From contig JAJQHZ010000035.1 in assembly GCA_021199475.1 (NCBI GenBank), positions 1 to 48,818 on the forward strand: a stretch of DNA of 48,818 nt, in the 5' to 3' direction. This document shows positions 1-8,449 of this stretch, piece after piece. This DNA comes from Lachnospiraceae bacterium. Its GTDB lineage: Bacteria; Bacillota; Clostridia; Lachnospirales; Lachnospiraceae. Every line of letters begins with the position of its first letter. The stretch's first letter is position 1. The position numbers and the translations under genes were made by a program. A model generated the notes under the pieces. The model saw nothing but the letters and a program-made list of their open reading frames with translations, made no database searches and was not told the DNA's origin.

Positions 1-3
1 TAT

Positions 4-32
4 TAGTGCTAATAAATCATAGTGCTAATAAA
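4..32. repeat. Direct repeat upstream of the response regulator
   Basis: The 13-base word TAGTGCTAATAAA occurs at 4-16 and again at 20-32, a 16-base period. The core resembles one half-site of a CIRCE operator (GAGTGCTAA), but no inverted partner is in view, so HrcA binding is not supported. It may be a regulatory site for the downstream two-component genes. The rest of the leader, to 173, holds only two tiny frames and no recognisable gene. Confidence 0.4.
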
Positions 33-173
33 GTTACTAGGGAAGTCAAGATAACACTGAATATAAATCTGCATTTTGTTATCATGAGGAAATTCATGGA
101 AAGCAGGATACGTAACCAGGTCAGGATGGGAAGGCTCTGACATGGCAGAAAACGCAAATAAGGAAGTGGGAAG

Positions 174-1034
174 ATGAGCGCATACAGGATGGTCATCGCA
201 GATGATGAAAAAATGATCCGGGACGGTCTGGCCGGTATGAAATGGGACAGGCAGCAGATTGAAGTTGTCGGTGTGGCCAGAAACGGACTGGAAGCACAGG
301 AATATATTGACGGAATGGAATTTGATATTCTGCTGACGGATATCAAAATGCCCGGAATGGGCGGAGTGGAGCTGGCAAAAAATCTGCAAAAGACGAATGC
401 TTCCGCGAAGACGATCCTGCTGAGAGGCTATGGGGAATTTTCTCTGGCGCAGGAGGCGATCGGCTGCGGCGTGTTTGACTATATTTTAAAACCCTCGACG
501 CCGGATCAGATCTTTGACAGCGTAAAAAGAGCCTGCGAGGCGATTGATCGGGAACGGCAGTCGAAGCGGTATATACGGAATCTGGAACAGAAGATAGATG
601 GTTATCAGGAGGTGCTGGGCGCCAGAGAAATGGTGGAAGATACGGGGAAATCAGCGAATATTCACGACATGCTTTCCTATATTTACGCTCACTACGCGGA
701 GAACCTTACCCTTTCCCAGCTGGCGGAGCAATTCTATTTCAGTCCGGTTTACATGAGTTCGTATATCAAACGGCATACCGGGCATACGTTTCTGGAGATC
801 CTGACTTCCGTGCGGATGTTTCACACGGCGCGGCTGCTTCGGGAGACATCGCTGAGGAACCGCGAGATAGGAATGCGTGTCGGTATCCCGGATGAGCGTT
901 ATCTGGGGCAGGTGTTTAAGAAAACATTTGGTGTGACACCCTATGAATATCGAAAGCAGGCGTCGGATCCGGTCGGAAGACCGGATGGGATGGAGACACT
1001 GGAGAGCTATATGCGAAAGAATATAAAAGTATAG
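174..1034 (+). CDS. Response regulator, AraC-type output (YesN-like)
   Basis: Cytoplasmic two-component response regulator of 286 residues. The receiver domain covers about residues 1-120: acidic pair DDE near residue 10, phospho-acceptor Asp in LLTDIKMPG, and Lys in YILKP. The C-terminal AraC double helix-turn-helix (about 165-270) ends in the typical FKKTFGVTPYEYR signature. The switch Ser/Thr, usually in LSGY of this family, is Arg here (LLRGY); one base change from a Ser codon would produce it. A GGAAGTGGGAAG ribosome site precedes the ATG. The sensor kinase starts 50 bases downstream, and the pair sits directly before a sugar ABC transporter, its probable target. The family role is solid; the sensed sugar is unknown. 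Confidence 0.92.
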   Translation: MSAYRMVIADDEKMIRDGLAGMKWDRQQIEVVGVARNGLEAQEYIDGMEFDILLTDIKMPGMGGVELAKNLQKTNASAKTILLRGYGEFSLAQEAIGCGVFDYILKPSTPDQIFDSVKRACEAIDRERQSKRYIRNLEQKIDGYQEVLGAREMVEDTGKSANIHDMLSYIYAHYAENLTLSQLAEQFYFSPVYMSSYIKRHTGHTFLEILTSVRMFHTARLLRETSLRNREIGMRVGIPDERYLGQVFKKTFGVTPYEYRKQASDPVGRPDGMETLESYMRKNIKV

Positions 1035-1083
1035 AAAGAGTGCTGAGGGAGATGCCGAAAAAGAGAACCGGGGGGTTTCCTGT

Positions 1084-3072
1084 ATGCTGAAAAAAATGAT
1101 TAAATTTCCCGGAGCCATGCTGAAACAATTGCCCGGATGGCTTCGGAAGAAGGTGCAGGGATTTAGTTTCAGTAAAAAGCTGATTTTGATCTATCTGACC
1201 GTTATTCTGGTTTCTGTCATAGGCAGTTCCCTGCTTTCCTATGTATTTTCCGCGAGAACCATGCGGGAAAAAACCTATGATTATCTGAAAAATCTGGCTT
1301 CGGTGACGATGTCCAAGGTAGAATTATCGGTTGAAAACGTGGAAAATACCGCGTTTTACATTTCAGGAAATGAACAGATGCAGAGCCTGCTTTACCGGAA
1401 TTACGATGAGGATGACCGTATTTCCAGGTATCAGCAATATGGTGATGTCTGCGATCTGCTCTCTTATTATGTTTTTCTTTCTCAGGAAATCGCTTCCATA
1501 TACATTAACGCGACAGACGGACAGAATTACAGCTACACAAAATTTAACCGGGTTCCGCCGGATGAAGAACTGTGGAATGAGGAACGGGAATGGATTTGTA
1601 CGGATGGACACATTTATCTGCGCAGGGAAATGTATCGTTTCGAGGATCAGACTCTGCTGGGGACGATGCTGATCGACGTGCAGCCGACGGTATTCTATGA
1701 TATTGTTAAAGACATTTCCTATGATGCGGGCAGCATCGTGTATATCACAGATCAGGAAGGCTGCATTGTGTCCGGTCAGAACACCGAGATGACGGGACAG
1801 GCGTTTTCCGATGTGCTTCCGGTAACAGATGGTTCCAATGAAAAGACAGAGAAAGACGGTCTGGATGGCGCCGGTACATACACCGAAGCAGGCTCTGAAA
1901 CGGGTACAGATGCCGGTGAGACGTTTGAAACAATTGTCATGGACGGGAGCAGATATGTCTTCTACACTGGCTGTGAAATCGCAAATGGATGGCGACTGGT
2001 ACTGGCGATTCCGGAATCGTATTTTCTGTCGGATATTCAGAAGCTGCAGATTTATATGACCATCCTGCTGACAGTGACCTGCCTGCTGGCTGTCGGGCTG
2101 GTTGTGGCTGCGGGAAAAGGGATTACACGGCCGATTACCAGTCTCTCCGACGCCATGAAACGCTTTGGGCAGGGAGATTTCGAAGTGAGCTGCGAAGCAA
2201 AGGGAGAGGATGAGATTGCCGTTCTGGCGAACAGCTTTAACCAGATGGTGAATGATATCCGCACGCTGATTGATGAGGCATATGAGCAGGAAATGATGCA
2301 GCAGGAGATTGAAATGAAATCTCTCCAGATGCAGATCAATCCGCATTTTCTGTACAATACTCTGGATACGATTAACTGGATCGCGCGAATGAACGGGGTG
2401 GATCAGATTGGAGATCTGACATATTCTCTCGGCAATCTGATGCGCTACTCCCTGTCCAAAAAGGATTTTGTGACGATCGATGAGGAGCTGAAGAACCTCA
2501 GGGATTATGTGGAAATACAGAATGTACGCTACGGCGACCGCATGACGGTTTCTTATGAGGCGGATCCGGAGCTGCTGGATACTTATGTGCCCAAGCTTCT
2601 GCTGCAGCCAATTCTGGAGAACGCGATCATCCACGGTGTTGAGGACAAAATCGAGCCTGCGCGGATACAGATCCGTGTGTATCATGAGGAGGATGACCTG
2701 TATATGGTGGTCGAGGACGATGGCGTTGGGATGTCACAGGAAGCGATCGAGCGCATTCTGGATTTACATCCGGGAAATTCAAGCCAGGAAAGTATTCGGA
2801 GCGACAGAGGAGGCCCGGCACAAACCAGACAGATGCTGGATCGAATACAGGGGCAGACACAGGGCCGCTTTGCCCCTGGAAAACAAACAGGTGTTCCCCG
2901 ATCACATACCTCCATTGGTGTCAATAATGTCAACTGCAGGATTCAGAAGGTCTTTGGACCGTCCTGCGGCCTGCAGATCCAGAGCCAGCTCGGATCCGGG
3001 ACGAAGGTAACGCTGCGGATGAAGATTCTGCGGAAGACACCGGAAATGCGGCTGGATTACTATGACGGATGA
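1084..3072 (+). CDS. Sensor histidine kinase (YesM-like)
   Basis: Membrane sensor kinase of 662 residues, partner of the preceding regulator. The first membrane helix is near residues 33-55, followed by an extracellular sensing region, a second helix near 322-344, and a HAMP segment. The kinase core has phospho-acceptor His near 421 in QINPHFLYN, the N box ENAIIHG near 515 and the G1 box DDGVGM near 545; the G2 region SIGVNNVN comes near 611. Two features are unusual. A Gly/Thr/Asp-rich stretch interrupts the sensing domain (about 255-285), and about 45 extra polar residues lie between the G1 and G2 boxes, where the ATP lid belongs. All key motifs survive, so it is probably active. The ligand is likely a carbohydrate, by context. 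Confidence 0.92.
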   Translation: MLKKMIKFPGAMLKQLPGWLRKKVQGFSFSKKLILIYLTVILVSVIGSSLLSYVFSARTMREKTYDYLKNLASVTMSKVELSVENVENTAFYISGNEQMQSLLYRNYDEDDRISRYQQYGDVCDLLSYYVFLSQEIASIYINATDGQNYSYTKFNRVPPDEELWNEEREWICTDGHIYLRREMYRFEDQTLLGTMLIDVQPTVFYDIVKDISYDAGSIVYITDQEGCIVSGQNTEMTGQAFSDVLPVTDGSNEKTEKDGLDGAGTYTEAGSETGTDAGETFETIVMDGSRYVFYTGCEIANGWRLVLAIPESYFLSDIQKLQIYMTILLTVTCLLAVGLVVAAGKGITRPITSLSDAMKRFGQGDFEVSCEAKGEDEIAVLANSFNQMVNDIRTLIDEAYEQEMMQQEIEMKSLQMQINPHFLYNTLDTINWIARMNGVDQIGDLTYSLGNLMRYSLSKKDFVTIDEELKNLRDYVEIQNVRYGDRMTVSYEADPELLDTYVPKLLLQPILENAIIHGVEDKIEPARIQIRVYHEEDDLYMVVEDDGVGMSQEAIERILDLHPGNSSQESIRSDRGGPAQTRQMLDRIQGQTQGRFAPGKQTGVPRSHTSIGVNNVNCRIQKVFGPSCGLQIQSQLGSGTKVTLRMKILRKTPEMRLDYYDG

Positions 3073-3162
3073 GTCTGTGTATCACACGATCGATCCTGCA
3101 GTATCTTAAAAATTTCAACATTCCTCTTAAGAATCTGTGTACACGAAGCTTTTGTTTTTTTC

Positions 3163-3168
3163 TATAAT
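3163..3168 (+). promoter_or_regulatory. Possible -10 box for the sugar-binding protein gene
   Basis: TATAAT lies about 58 bases before the binding-protein start. I see no good -35 hexamer at normal spacing, which would fit a promoter needing an activator such as the upstream AraC-type regulator (inference). A strong AAGAAGGAGG ribosome site follows just before the ATG. Confidence 0.4.
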
Positions 3169-3225
3169 CAGATCATACAAAACAACTGAACGGGTACGAA
3201 GCCCGGGCAAAAGAAGGAGGTTCTT

Positions 3226-4512
3226 ATGAAAAGAAAGGCATTAGCAATTGCACTGACGGCAGCCATGGCGATGGGACTTGTGTCATCGGTTCCGGTGATG
3301 GCGGAAGAGGAGCAGGTGACGATCAAAGTATTTTCCAATCTTCCGGACCGGACGAGCGGTCAGGGACTGATCGAGCAGACACTGTTCGATATGTATATGG
3401 AAGAAAATCCGAATGTCACGATTGAGGTCGAGGCGCTGGATGATGAGAGCTATAAGACCAAGTTCAAGGCGTACGCTTCGGGAAGCAGCATGCCGGATCT
3501 GGTAAATGTGTGGGGCCAGCCGGCGTTTATCAGTGAAGTGATAGACGCCGGACTGCTGGCGGAGCTGAACGAGGAGGATTACGCGGATTATAACTTCCTG
3601 GATGGTTCGCTGAACGGATTTTCACAGGACGGGAAGCTGTATGGCCTGGCAAGAAATACGGATGTCATGGGTTTCTACTACAATAAGGCGATCTTCGAGG
3701 AGTGCGGCGTGGAAGTACCGAAGACCTGGGATGAACTGCTTGCCGCGGTGCAGACGATCACAGATGCGGGATACATTGCCATCTCTATGGACGGCTCCGA
3801 CAAGTATCCGATCGCAATCCTGATTGAAGATATTTATCAGAAGATCGCGGGAGGCGCGGATACCTACAGCAATGCGGTGGCAGCGGTGGAATCCGGCAGC
3901 TATGATGAGAACTGGACGCAGGCGGCACAGATGGTGGTGGATCTGGTTGAAGCGGGCGGCTTCCAGACCGGATTTGAGACCACGGATTACGGCACAGCGC
4001 TGAACCTGTTTACAAATGGTCAGGCAGCCATGTATTACATGGGCAGCTGGGAAATGTCCATGGCGACCAATGAAGACATTGATGAAGAGACAAGAAACAA
4101 CATCAGCGTATTTACCATGCCGCTGGCAGACGGCGGGACCGGTACGGCGACAGAGATCTGTGCGTGGAACGGCGGCGGATATTCCGTAACGGCGAACTCG
4201 GAAGTGAAGGATGAAGCGATCGCCCTGCTGAACTACATGTTTGAGCCGGATCACTGGTCAAAGCTTGCGTGGGAGAACGGTGTATGCATGTCTGCACAGA
4301 ACTTCAGCGACTATCTGACCGGGGAAGAGACTTCTCTGCAGCTTGAATGGATCGACATCGTGAGCGGATCGACCAGCGTTTCCGGTACTCCGATCAATGA
4401 TCTGGGAACAAGTGAGTTTAAGACTGTTTGCGAGGATTCCTGTGTAGAACTGGCGATCGGCAGCCTTTCGGTGGACGAATTCTACAGCGCACTCGCGGCT
4501 CTTGCACAGTAA
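3226..4512 (+). CDS. Sugar ABC transporter substrate-binding protein
   Basis: Extracellular solute-binding protein family 1, 428 residues, which would deliver a sugar or oligosaccharide to the two permeases downstream. The N-terminus is a classical signal peptide (MKRK, hydrophobic core, VPVMA then EEE), suggesting signal peptidase I cleavage near residue 26. The mature part has the usual features: VFSNLPDRTSG, a WGQPAF segment, YGLARNTDVMGFYYNKAIFE, and an aromatic-rich C-terminal lobe. There is no lipobox cysteine, although Gram-positive binding proteins are normally lipoproteins. A terminator-like hairpin separates the gene from its permeases, which would let it be expressed in excess. No ATPase gene is nearby; a shared MsmK-type ATPase elsewhere is likely. 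Confidence 0.9.
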   Translation: MKRKALAIALTAAMAMGLVSSVPVMAEEEQVTIKVFSNLPDRTSGQGLIEQTLFDMYMEENPNVTIEVEALDDESYKTKFKAYASGSSMPDLVNVWGQPAFISEVIDAGLLAELNEEDYADYNFLDGSLNGFSQDGKLYGLARNTDVMGFYYNKAIFEECGVEVPKTWDELLAAVQTITDAGYIAISMDGSDKYPIAILIEDIYQKIAGGADTYSNAVAAVESGSYDENWTQAAQMVVDLVEAGGFQTGFETTDYGTALNLFTNGQAAMYYMGSWEMSMATNEDIDEETRNNISVFTMPLADGGTGTATEICAWNGGGYSVTANSEVKDEAIALLNYMFEPDHWSKLAWENGVCMSAQNFSDYLTGEETSLQLEWIDIVSGSTSVSGTPINDLGTSEFKTVCEDSCVELAIGSLSVDEFYSALAALAQ

Positions 4513-4615
4513 GCCGATTCTCAGAAAAGATACGGAAAGAACCGGCTGCAGAATCAAAGAAAATCGCGCGATCGGCAGGTCACCATGCGATCGGGCAGGA
4601 GGTGTGCATAAAAAA

Positions 4616-4650
4616 CAGGGGGGAGAGGTTGCTCCCTCCTGATTTTTTTT
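4616..4650 (+). terminator. Intrinsic terminator/attenuator after the binding-protein gene
   Basis: A 10-pair stem (4616-4625 with 4632-4641, one G-T pair), a six-base loop and a run of eight T. A short A run precedes it. Its place inside the transporter operon suggests partial termination that raises binding-protein over permease levels. The remaining gap to 4795 holds no gene I can support. Confidence 0.8.
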
Positions 4651-4795
4651 CAAATGTCAGCAGCGTTACGGAACAATATGCCGCCGACCCTCGGTAATCG
4701 AATGCTGGTATGCCTGTGAGCACCGGGGCGGCAGTGACATCACGGAGTTTGGGTCGTAACATCGTTTTTTATATTCCAATAGGAAGGAGGAGAAC

Positions 4796-5668
4796 ATGAA
4801 GAAACTATACAGCAACAAGCGCGTTATTTTTTCACTTGTAGCGCCGGGCTTATTTATGTTTACCGTCGCCATACTTGCACCGATTCTTCTGAGTATATAT
4901 TACAGCTTTACGAATTATTCCGGTATCGGGGATTACTGGTTTATCGGTACCGAGAATTACACGACACTGTTTCACGATTCGGTATTCTGGGGAGCCTTAA
5001 AGAATTCCCTGTTCCTGGCGATCGGATTTATCTGCATTCAGCATCCGCTTGCGATTTTTGTGGCGGTAAAACTGGATAAGCTGCAGGGAAAAGCAGAAGG
5101 TATTTTCCGCTGCATTTACTTTATCCCGAATGTCATTTCGGTAGCGGTCATTGCCTACCTGTGGAAGTTTATCTACAATCCGAATTTCGGCCTGCTGCAG
5201 AAGATCCTGGAGTTCTTCGGCTATAAGGGCACCATCAATCCGCTCGGCTCCGGGACGGCAATCTGGGCGGTGCTTGTCGTTCTGATCTGGCACGGCTTCG
5301 GCTGGGGAATGCTGATCTATTATACCGGTGTAAAAAACATTGATCCGATCCTCTATGAGGCTGCGGCGATCGACGGAGCGTCCGGGACATCGACTTTTTT
5401 CCGAGTCACGCTGCCGCTGATGAAGCCGGTCATTCAGGTGAACGTCACCATGGCGATCATCTCCGCGCTGAAACAGATGGAGACGGTATATCTGCTTACG
5501 GACGGCGGACCCGGCAATGAGACGCAGTTTATGGCGAGCTATCTGTACAAACAGGCATTCAGCTCCTACAAATACGGCTACGGAAATGCGATCAGCGTTA
5601 TTTTCATCCTGATCTGTCTGCTGGCGAACCTGATCCTGCAAAAAGTATTTCAGGAAAAAGAAGCATAG
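4796..5668 (+). CDS. Sugar ABC transporter permease (MalF/UgpA type)
   Basis: Inner-membrane permease of 290 residues with six predicted helices, the first at about 12-32. The cytoplasmic coupling loop with the binding-protein-dependent permease signature is clear: YEAAAIDGASGTSTFFRVTLPL near 187-208, contacting the shared ATPase. The start is set by AGGAAGGAGGAGAAC immediately upstream. It lies four bases before the next permease gene, so the two are co-transcribed and probably form the heterodimeric channel. Length and motif spacing are normal for the family. Substrate is inferred only from the neighbouring binding protein and regulator. Confidence 0.93.
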   Translation: MKKLYSNKRVIFSLVAPGLFMFTVAILAPILLSIYYSFTNYSGIGDYWFIGTENYTTLFHDSVFWGALKNSLFLAIGFICIQHPLAIFVAVKLDKLQGKAEGIFRCIYFIPNVISVAVIAYLWKFIYNPNFGLLQKILEFFGYKGTINPLGSGTAIWAVLVVLIWHGFGWGMLIYYTGVKNIDPILYEAAAIDGASGTSTFFRVTLPLMKPVIQVNVTMAIISALKQMETVYLLTDGGPGNETQFMASYLYKQAFSSYKYGYGNAISVIFILICLLANLILQKVFQEKEA

Positions 5669-5671
5669 GAG

Positions 5672-6526
5672 GTGTATAAAGTGAACAGTGTTTTATCGAA
5701 ACAATCCCGGACCAAAAGAAGGATCTGGATCCTTGTATTCTCGGTGATCGCGTTTGTCCAGCTGTTTCCGCTGATCTGGCTGGTCGACTTTTCTCTCTGC
5801 AAAAGCAATGAGCTCTTTACGAGCGGGATTCTGGTCTGGCCGGAGGAAATTCAGTGGAAGAACTACATACTGGCGTTCCGCGACGGCCATTTCCTGCATT
5901 ACCTCGGGAACAGCCTGCTGATCAATACTCTGGCGGTCGTTCTGGTTGTCCTTATCTCGATCATGGCCTCCTTTGCCTGTACGCGCATGCACTGGAAACT
6001 GAAGAACGTGGTAGCAGTGGTCATGGTGATGGGAATGATGATCCCGATCCACGCGACGCTGCTTCCAAACTATGTGATCTACGACCGGCTGAAACTCACC
6101 GATACGATCTGGGCGCTGCTGATTCCTTATGTCGCGTTTTCCCTGCCGCAGGGGTATTTTCTGACGTCGGGCTTTATGGCTTCCGTGCCGAAGGAACTGG
6201 AGGAGGCGGCTCTGATTGACGGCTGCGGCGTATACCGCGTCGTCTTTACGATTATCATGCCGCTGCTGCGGCCTTCCATCTCCACCGTCGTGATCATGAC
6301 CTACCTGAACAACTGGAATGAGTTTATGATGGCGACGACCTATTTAAGCAGCGACAAGTGGAAAACACTTCCGTTCTGTATTCTGGAATTTACCGGGCAG
6401 TACTCGTCCAATTATGCGGTGCAGTTTGCGGTCATGGCGCTCTCGGCGGCTCCTGCGCTGATCGTGTATATCTTCCTGAATAAGTACATCACGAAGGGCG
6501 TGGCGCTGGGGGCGGTAAAGGGCTGA
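5672..6526 (+). CDS. Sugar ABC transporter permease (MalG/UgpE type)
   Basis: Second permease, 284 residues, six predicted membrane helices. The EAA signature reads EEAALIDGCGVYRVVFTIIMPLL near 173-195, followed by the WNEFMMA segment typical of MalG-type proteins. The frame opens with GTG or ATG-like choices in a GGAGGTGTATAAA context; the first codon at 5672 (ATG) follows the previous stop almost directly, while GTG at 5681 is the alternative. Together with the preceding gene it forms the membrane channel. It is the last gene of the operon and is followed by a terminator. Confidence 0.92.
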   Translation: MYKVNSVLSKQSRTKRRIWILVFSVIAFVQLFPLIWLVDFSLCKSNELFTSGILVWPEEIQWKNYILAFRDGHFLHYLGNSLLINTLAVVLVVLISIMASFACTRMHWKLKNVVAVVMVMGMMIPIHATLLPNYVIYDRLKLTDTIWALLIPYVAFSLPQGYFLTSGFMASVPKELEEAALIDGCGVYRVVFTIIMPLLRPSISTVVIMTYLNNWNEFMMATTYLSSDKWKTLPFCILEFTGQYSSNYAVQFAVMALSAAPALIVYIFLNKYITKGVALGAVKG

Positions 6527-6672
6527 CTTTTCTCCCGCCCGGTCAGGTGCCCGAGCGAAATAAGCTGTTGTAAAAAAGGAACCTTACTGAAAAAAGGAAC
6601 TGCAATGCAGCGATCGAAAAAAGCACTGGACGAATTATAAAAAAAGAGTTAAAATCGGATAAAAATTACAGG

Positions 6673-6708
6673 AACGATGCAGCTGTACAATTCGGCTGCT
6701 TCGTTTTT
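6673..6708 (+). terminator. Intrinsic terminator of the sugar transporter operon
   Basis: Stem 6673-6683 with 6695-6705 (one T-T mismatch), then TTTTT. It sits about 150 bases after the last permease gene and before the antiporter cluster. The stretch 6527-6672 holds nothing I recognise. Confidence 0.7.
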
Positions 6709-6709
6709 G

Positions 6710-6812
6710 TGCGCAGGGCCGGGCATAGTGTCTTGCGGCTAAAGCCGCACCCGGCCCGCGCGGGCGAGTAGGAGCCGGCAGGCCGCCTCCTGCTCGATCG
6801 CAGGGCTGCGCA
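6710..6812. repeat. GC-rich multi-branched palindromic element
   Basis: An outer stem (6710-6716 with 6806-6812) encloses two hairpins. The first pairs GGGCCGGG at 6716-6723 with 6750-6757 and contains an inner six-pair hairpin (6734-6739 with 6744-6749). The second pairs 6765-6774 with 6787-6796, one G-T wobble. The result is a cloverleaf-like fold with no coding content. It probably belongs to a dispersed intergenic repeat family; a structured leader of the antiporter operon is the alternative. Confidence 0.6.
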
Positions 6813-6846
6813 GGGAGAAAAAATATCCTGAAAGGGGAGAAAATCA

Positions 6847-7314
6847 GTGTATCTGTTATATTTTTTGCTGTGGATGATTTATTTTGGCTCGATTACGTTG
6901 GAAAGCGTCGTGTTCGGGGTGGTCATTGCCGCTGCAATTTTTGCGTTTACCTGTAAATTCATGGGACACAGCATCCAGAAGGAACTAAATATTTACAGGC
7001 GGCTGCCGGGCATGATCCACTATGTGTATGTGCTGGTGTGCGAAATCGTGAAGGCGAACCTGGCGGTGATCCATATGATTTTGTCGGAAGAGGAAGAACT
7101 GAAGCCGACGCTGGTGAGCTTTCACTCGGATCTGCAGACGCCGACCGGCCGGGCGTTTATGGCAAATGCGATCACACTGACGCCGGGAACGATCACGGTT
7201 TCGCTGGAGAATCAGGAGTATGTGGTCCACTGCCTGGATGAAGAGCTGGCGGAGGGGATGGACACGTCCGTGTTCGCACAGATGATCGGAGAGCTGGAAG
7301 GTGCGCAATCCTGA
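6847..7314 (+). CDS. mrpE: Antiporter subunit E (MrpE/MnhE, MbhA-like)
   Basis: Small membrane subunit of a multi-subunit Na+/H+ antiporter, 155 residues. It begins with two closely spaced helices (LLYFLLWMIYFGSITLE and VVFGVVIAAAIFAF) and ends with the family motif: LTPGTITVSLENQEYVVHCLD. The start is GTG, supported by AAAGGGGAG seven bases upstream. First gene of a nine-gene cluster whose order matches the membrane module of archaeal Mbh hydrogenase, in which this subunit is MbhA. It likely helps assemble or stabilise the cation-translocating core. Confidence 0.9.
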   Translation: MYLLYFLLWMIYFGSITLESVVFGVVIAAAIFAFTCKFMGHSIQKELNIYRRLPGMIHYVYVLVCEIVKANLAVIHMILSEEEELKPTLVSFHSDLQTPTGRAFMANAITLTPGTITVSLENQEYVVHCLDEELAEGMDTSVFAQMIGELEGAQS

Positions 7315-7468
7315 AAACTGAATTTGAATCGAACGCGGAAATGGTTTTGAGACGAAATGAAAATTGTCGGTTGAGGGATGAAAACGGATCGCGGGGCTGT
7401 TTCGGATTACGAATGGTTTGGCTTTACAGAAAGTGCAGATAGAAAGTGTAGAAAGGAGACGATTGGAT

Positions 7469-7969
7469 ATGGGAGAGGGCGTACCTGGACTTGCCGCGGC
7501 TTATGAAGGATTGTTTACGGCGGCGCTGATTTTTCTGGCGATTCTGCTCGTTTTGTGCCTGATCCGCGCGATCATCGGACCGCGGGTGGCGGACCGGCTG
7601 GTCGCGGTGAATATGATGGGAACGATGGTAATGGTCATTATCGCAATCCTGACGCTGATGCTGCAGGAGGGCTATCTGGCGGATATCTGTCTGATCTATG
7701 CGATGATCAGCTTTCTTGCGGTGGTTGTGCTCACGAAGGTATATATGGGTGTGTACCTCGCACGGAAGGAGCACCGGGAGGCTGAGGCGTCCACGATGCT
7801 TCAGGCTGATAATTCGGCGAGGGAATCGGACCGCGTATCTTATATAGATATGAGAAAGAACGCGGATCGAAACGCTGAAAAGAACGCAGATGAAAACGCA
7901 GCCATAAATGTTGGCAGAGACGCAGATGGAAATGCGGACAGAAAGGAGAGAACAGATGGCGGGATTTGA
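7469..7969 (+). CDS. mrpF: Antiporter subunit F (MrpF/MnhF, MbhB-like)
   Basis: Membrane subunit with three helices; the family core spans about residues 12-95, including IRAIIGPRVADRLVAVNMMG and a third helix ending LTKVYMG. The ATG chosen follows AAAGGAG at good spacing; an upstream TTG would add 17 residues lacking family similarity. The protein is 166 residues, well beyond the usual 85-100. The extra C-terminal tail is polar and built from degenerate NAD/NAE repeats, with matching repeats in the DNA. The tail overlaps the start of the next gene by 14 bases, so the reading frames are coupled. Confidence 0.88.
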   Translation: MGEGVPGLAAAYEGLFTAALIFLAILLVLCLIRAIIGPRVADRLVAVNMMGTMVMVIIAILTLMLQEGYLADICLIYAMISFLAVVVLTKVYMGVYLARKEHREAEASTMLQADNSARESDRVSYIDMRKNADRNAEKNADENAAINVGRDADGNADRKERTDGGI

Positions 7970-8447
7970 ATGGATTCGGTTTCTTATTGGCGCGGTTCTC
8001 CTTCTTCTGGGACTTGGCATTTTCGCGGTGGAGATGATTGGCGTATTCCGGTTTCAGTATGTCCTGAACCGGATGCATGCGGCGGCGATGGGCGATACGC
8101 TCGGGATCGGGTTTTCTCTGGTTGGCCTGATTGTAATGAATGGGGCGAACCTGACTTCGCTGAAGCTGTTTTTGGTGGTCTGCTTTCTGTGGTTCTCTTC
8201 ACCGACCTCTTCGCATCTGATCGCGCGTCTGGAGGTGACGACGGACACGGAGAAGGAGAAGCACTATCGTGAGGTGCCTCTGAAGGAATTGGAAGCGGAA
8301 TTGCAGGAACGAAGAAGTAAACAGACTCTGGAGGAACTCAGAGCTGCAGAGGAGTTCGGGCCAGAAGAGAATCCGGAACCTGTGACCGGCAGGATGAAAG
8401 CTGCATCTGAAACGGATGCATCCAAAATGAAAATACAGGAGGCGTGA
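7956..8447 (+). CDS. mrpG: Antiporter subunit G (MrpG/MnhG, MbhC-like)
   Basis: Membrane subunit with three helices over roughly the first 90 residues; the segment FRFQYVLNRMHAAAMGDTLG is the family signature. The ATG preceded by GAAAGGAGAGAACAG is the best start; an earlier in-frame ATG would lie inside the repeat tail of the previous gene. Total length is 163 residues, longer than the usual 100-120, because of a charged, Glu-rich C-terminal tail. It overlaps the upstream gene by 14 bases and the downstream start lies two bases after its stop, indicating tight translational coupling. Confidence 0.88.
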   Translation: MAGFEWIRFLIGAVLLLLGLGIFAVEMIGVFRFQYVLNRMHAAAMGDTLGIGFSLVGLIVMNGANLTSLKLFLVVCFLWFSSPTSSHLIARLEVTTDTEKEKHYREVPLKELEAELQERRSKQTLEELRAAEEFGPEENPEPVTGRMKAASETDASKMKIQEA

Positions 8448-8449
8448 CG

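Noticed and set aside
1-40. CIRCE operator at the window start
   Set aside because: Only half-site-like direct repeats are present, with no inverted partner at nine-base spacing.
1363-2685. Long minus-strand open frame opposite the sensor kinase
   Set aside because: It lies wholly antisense to a gene with clear kinase motifs, has no domain I recognise and no ribosome site. It reflects codon bias of the true gene.
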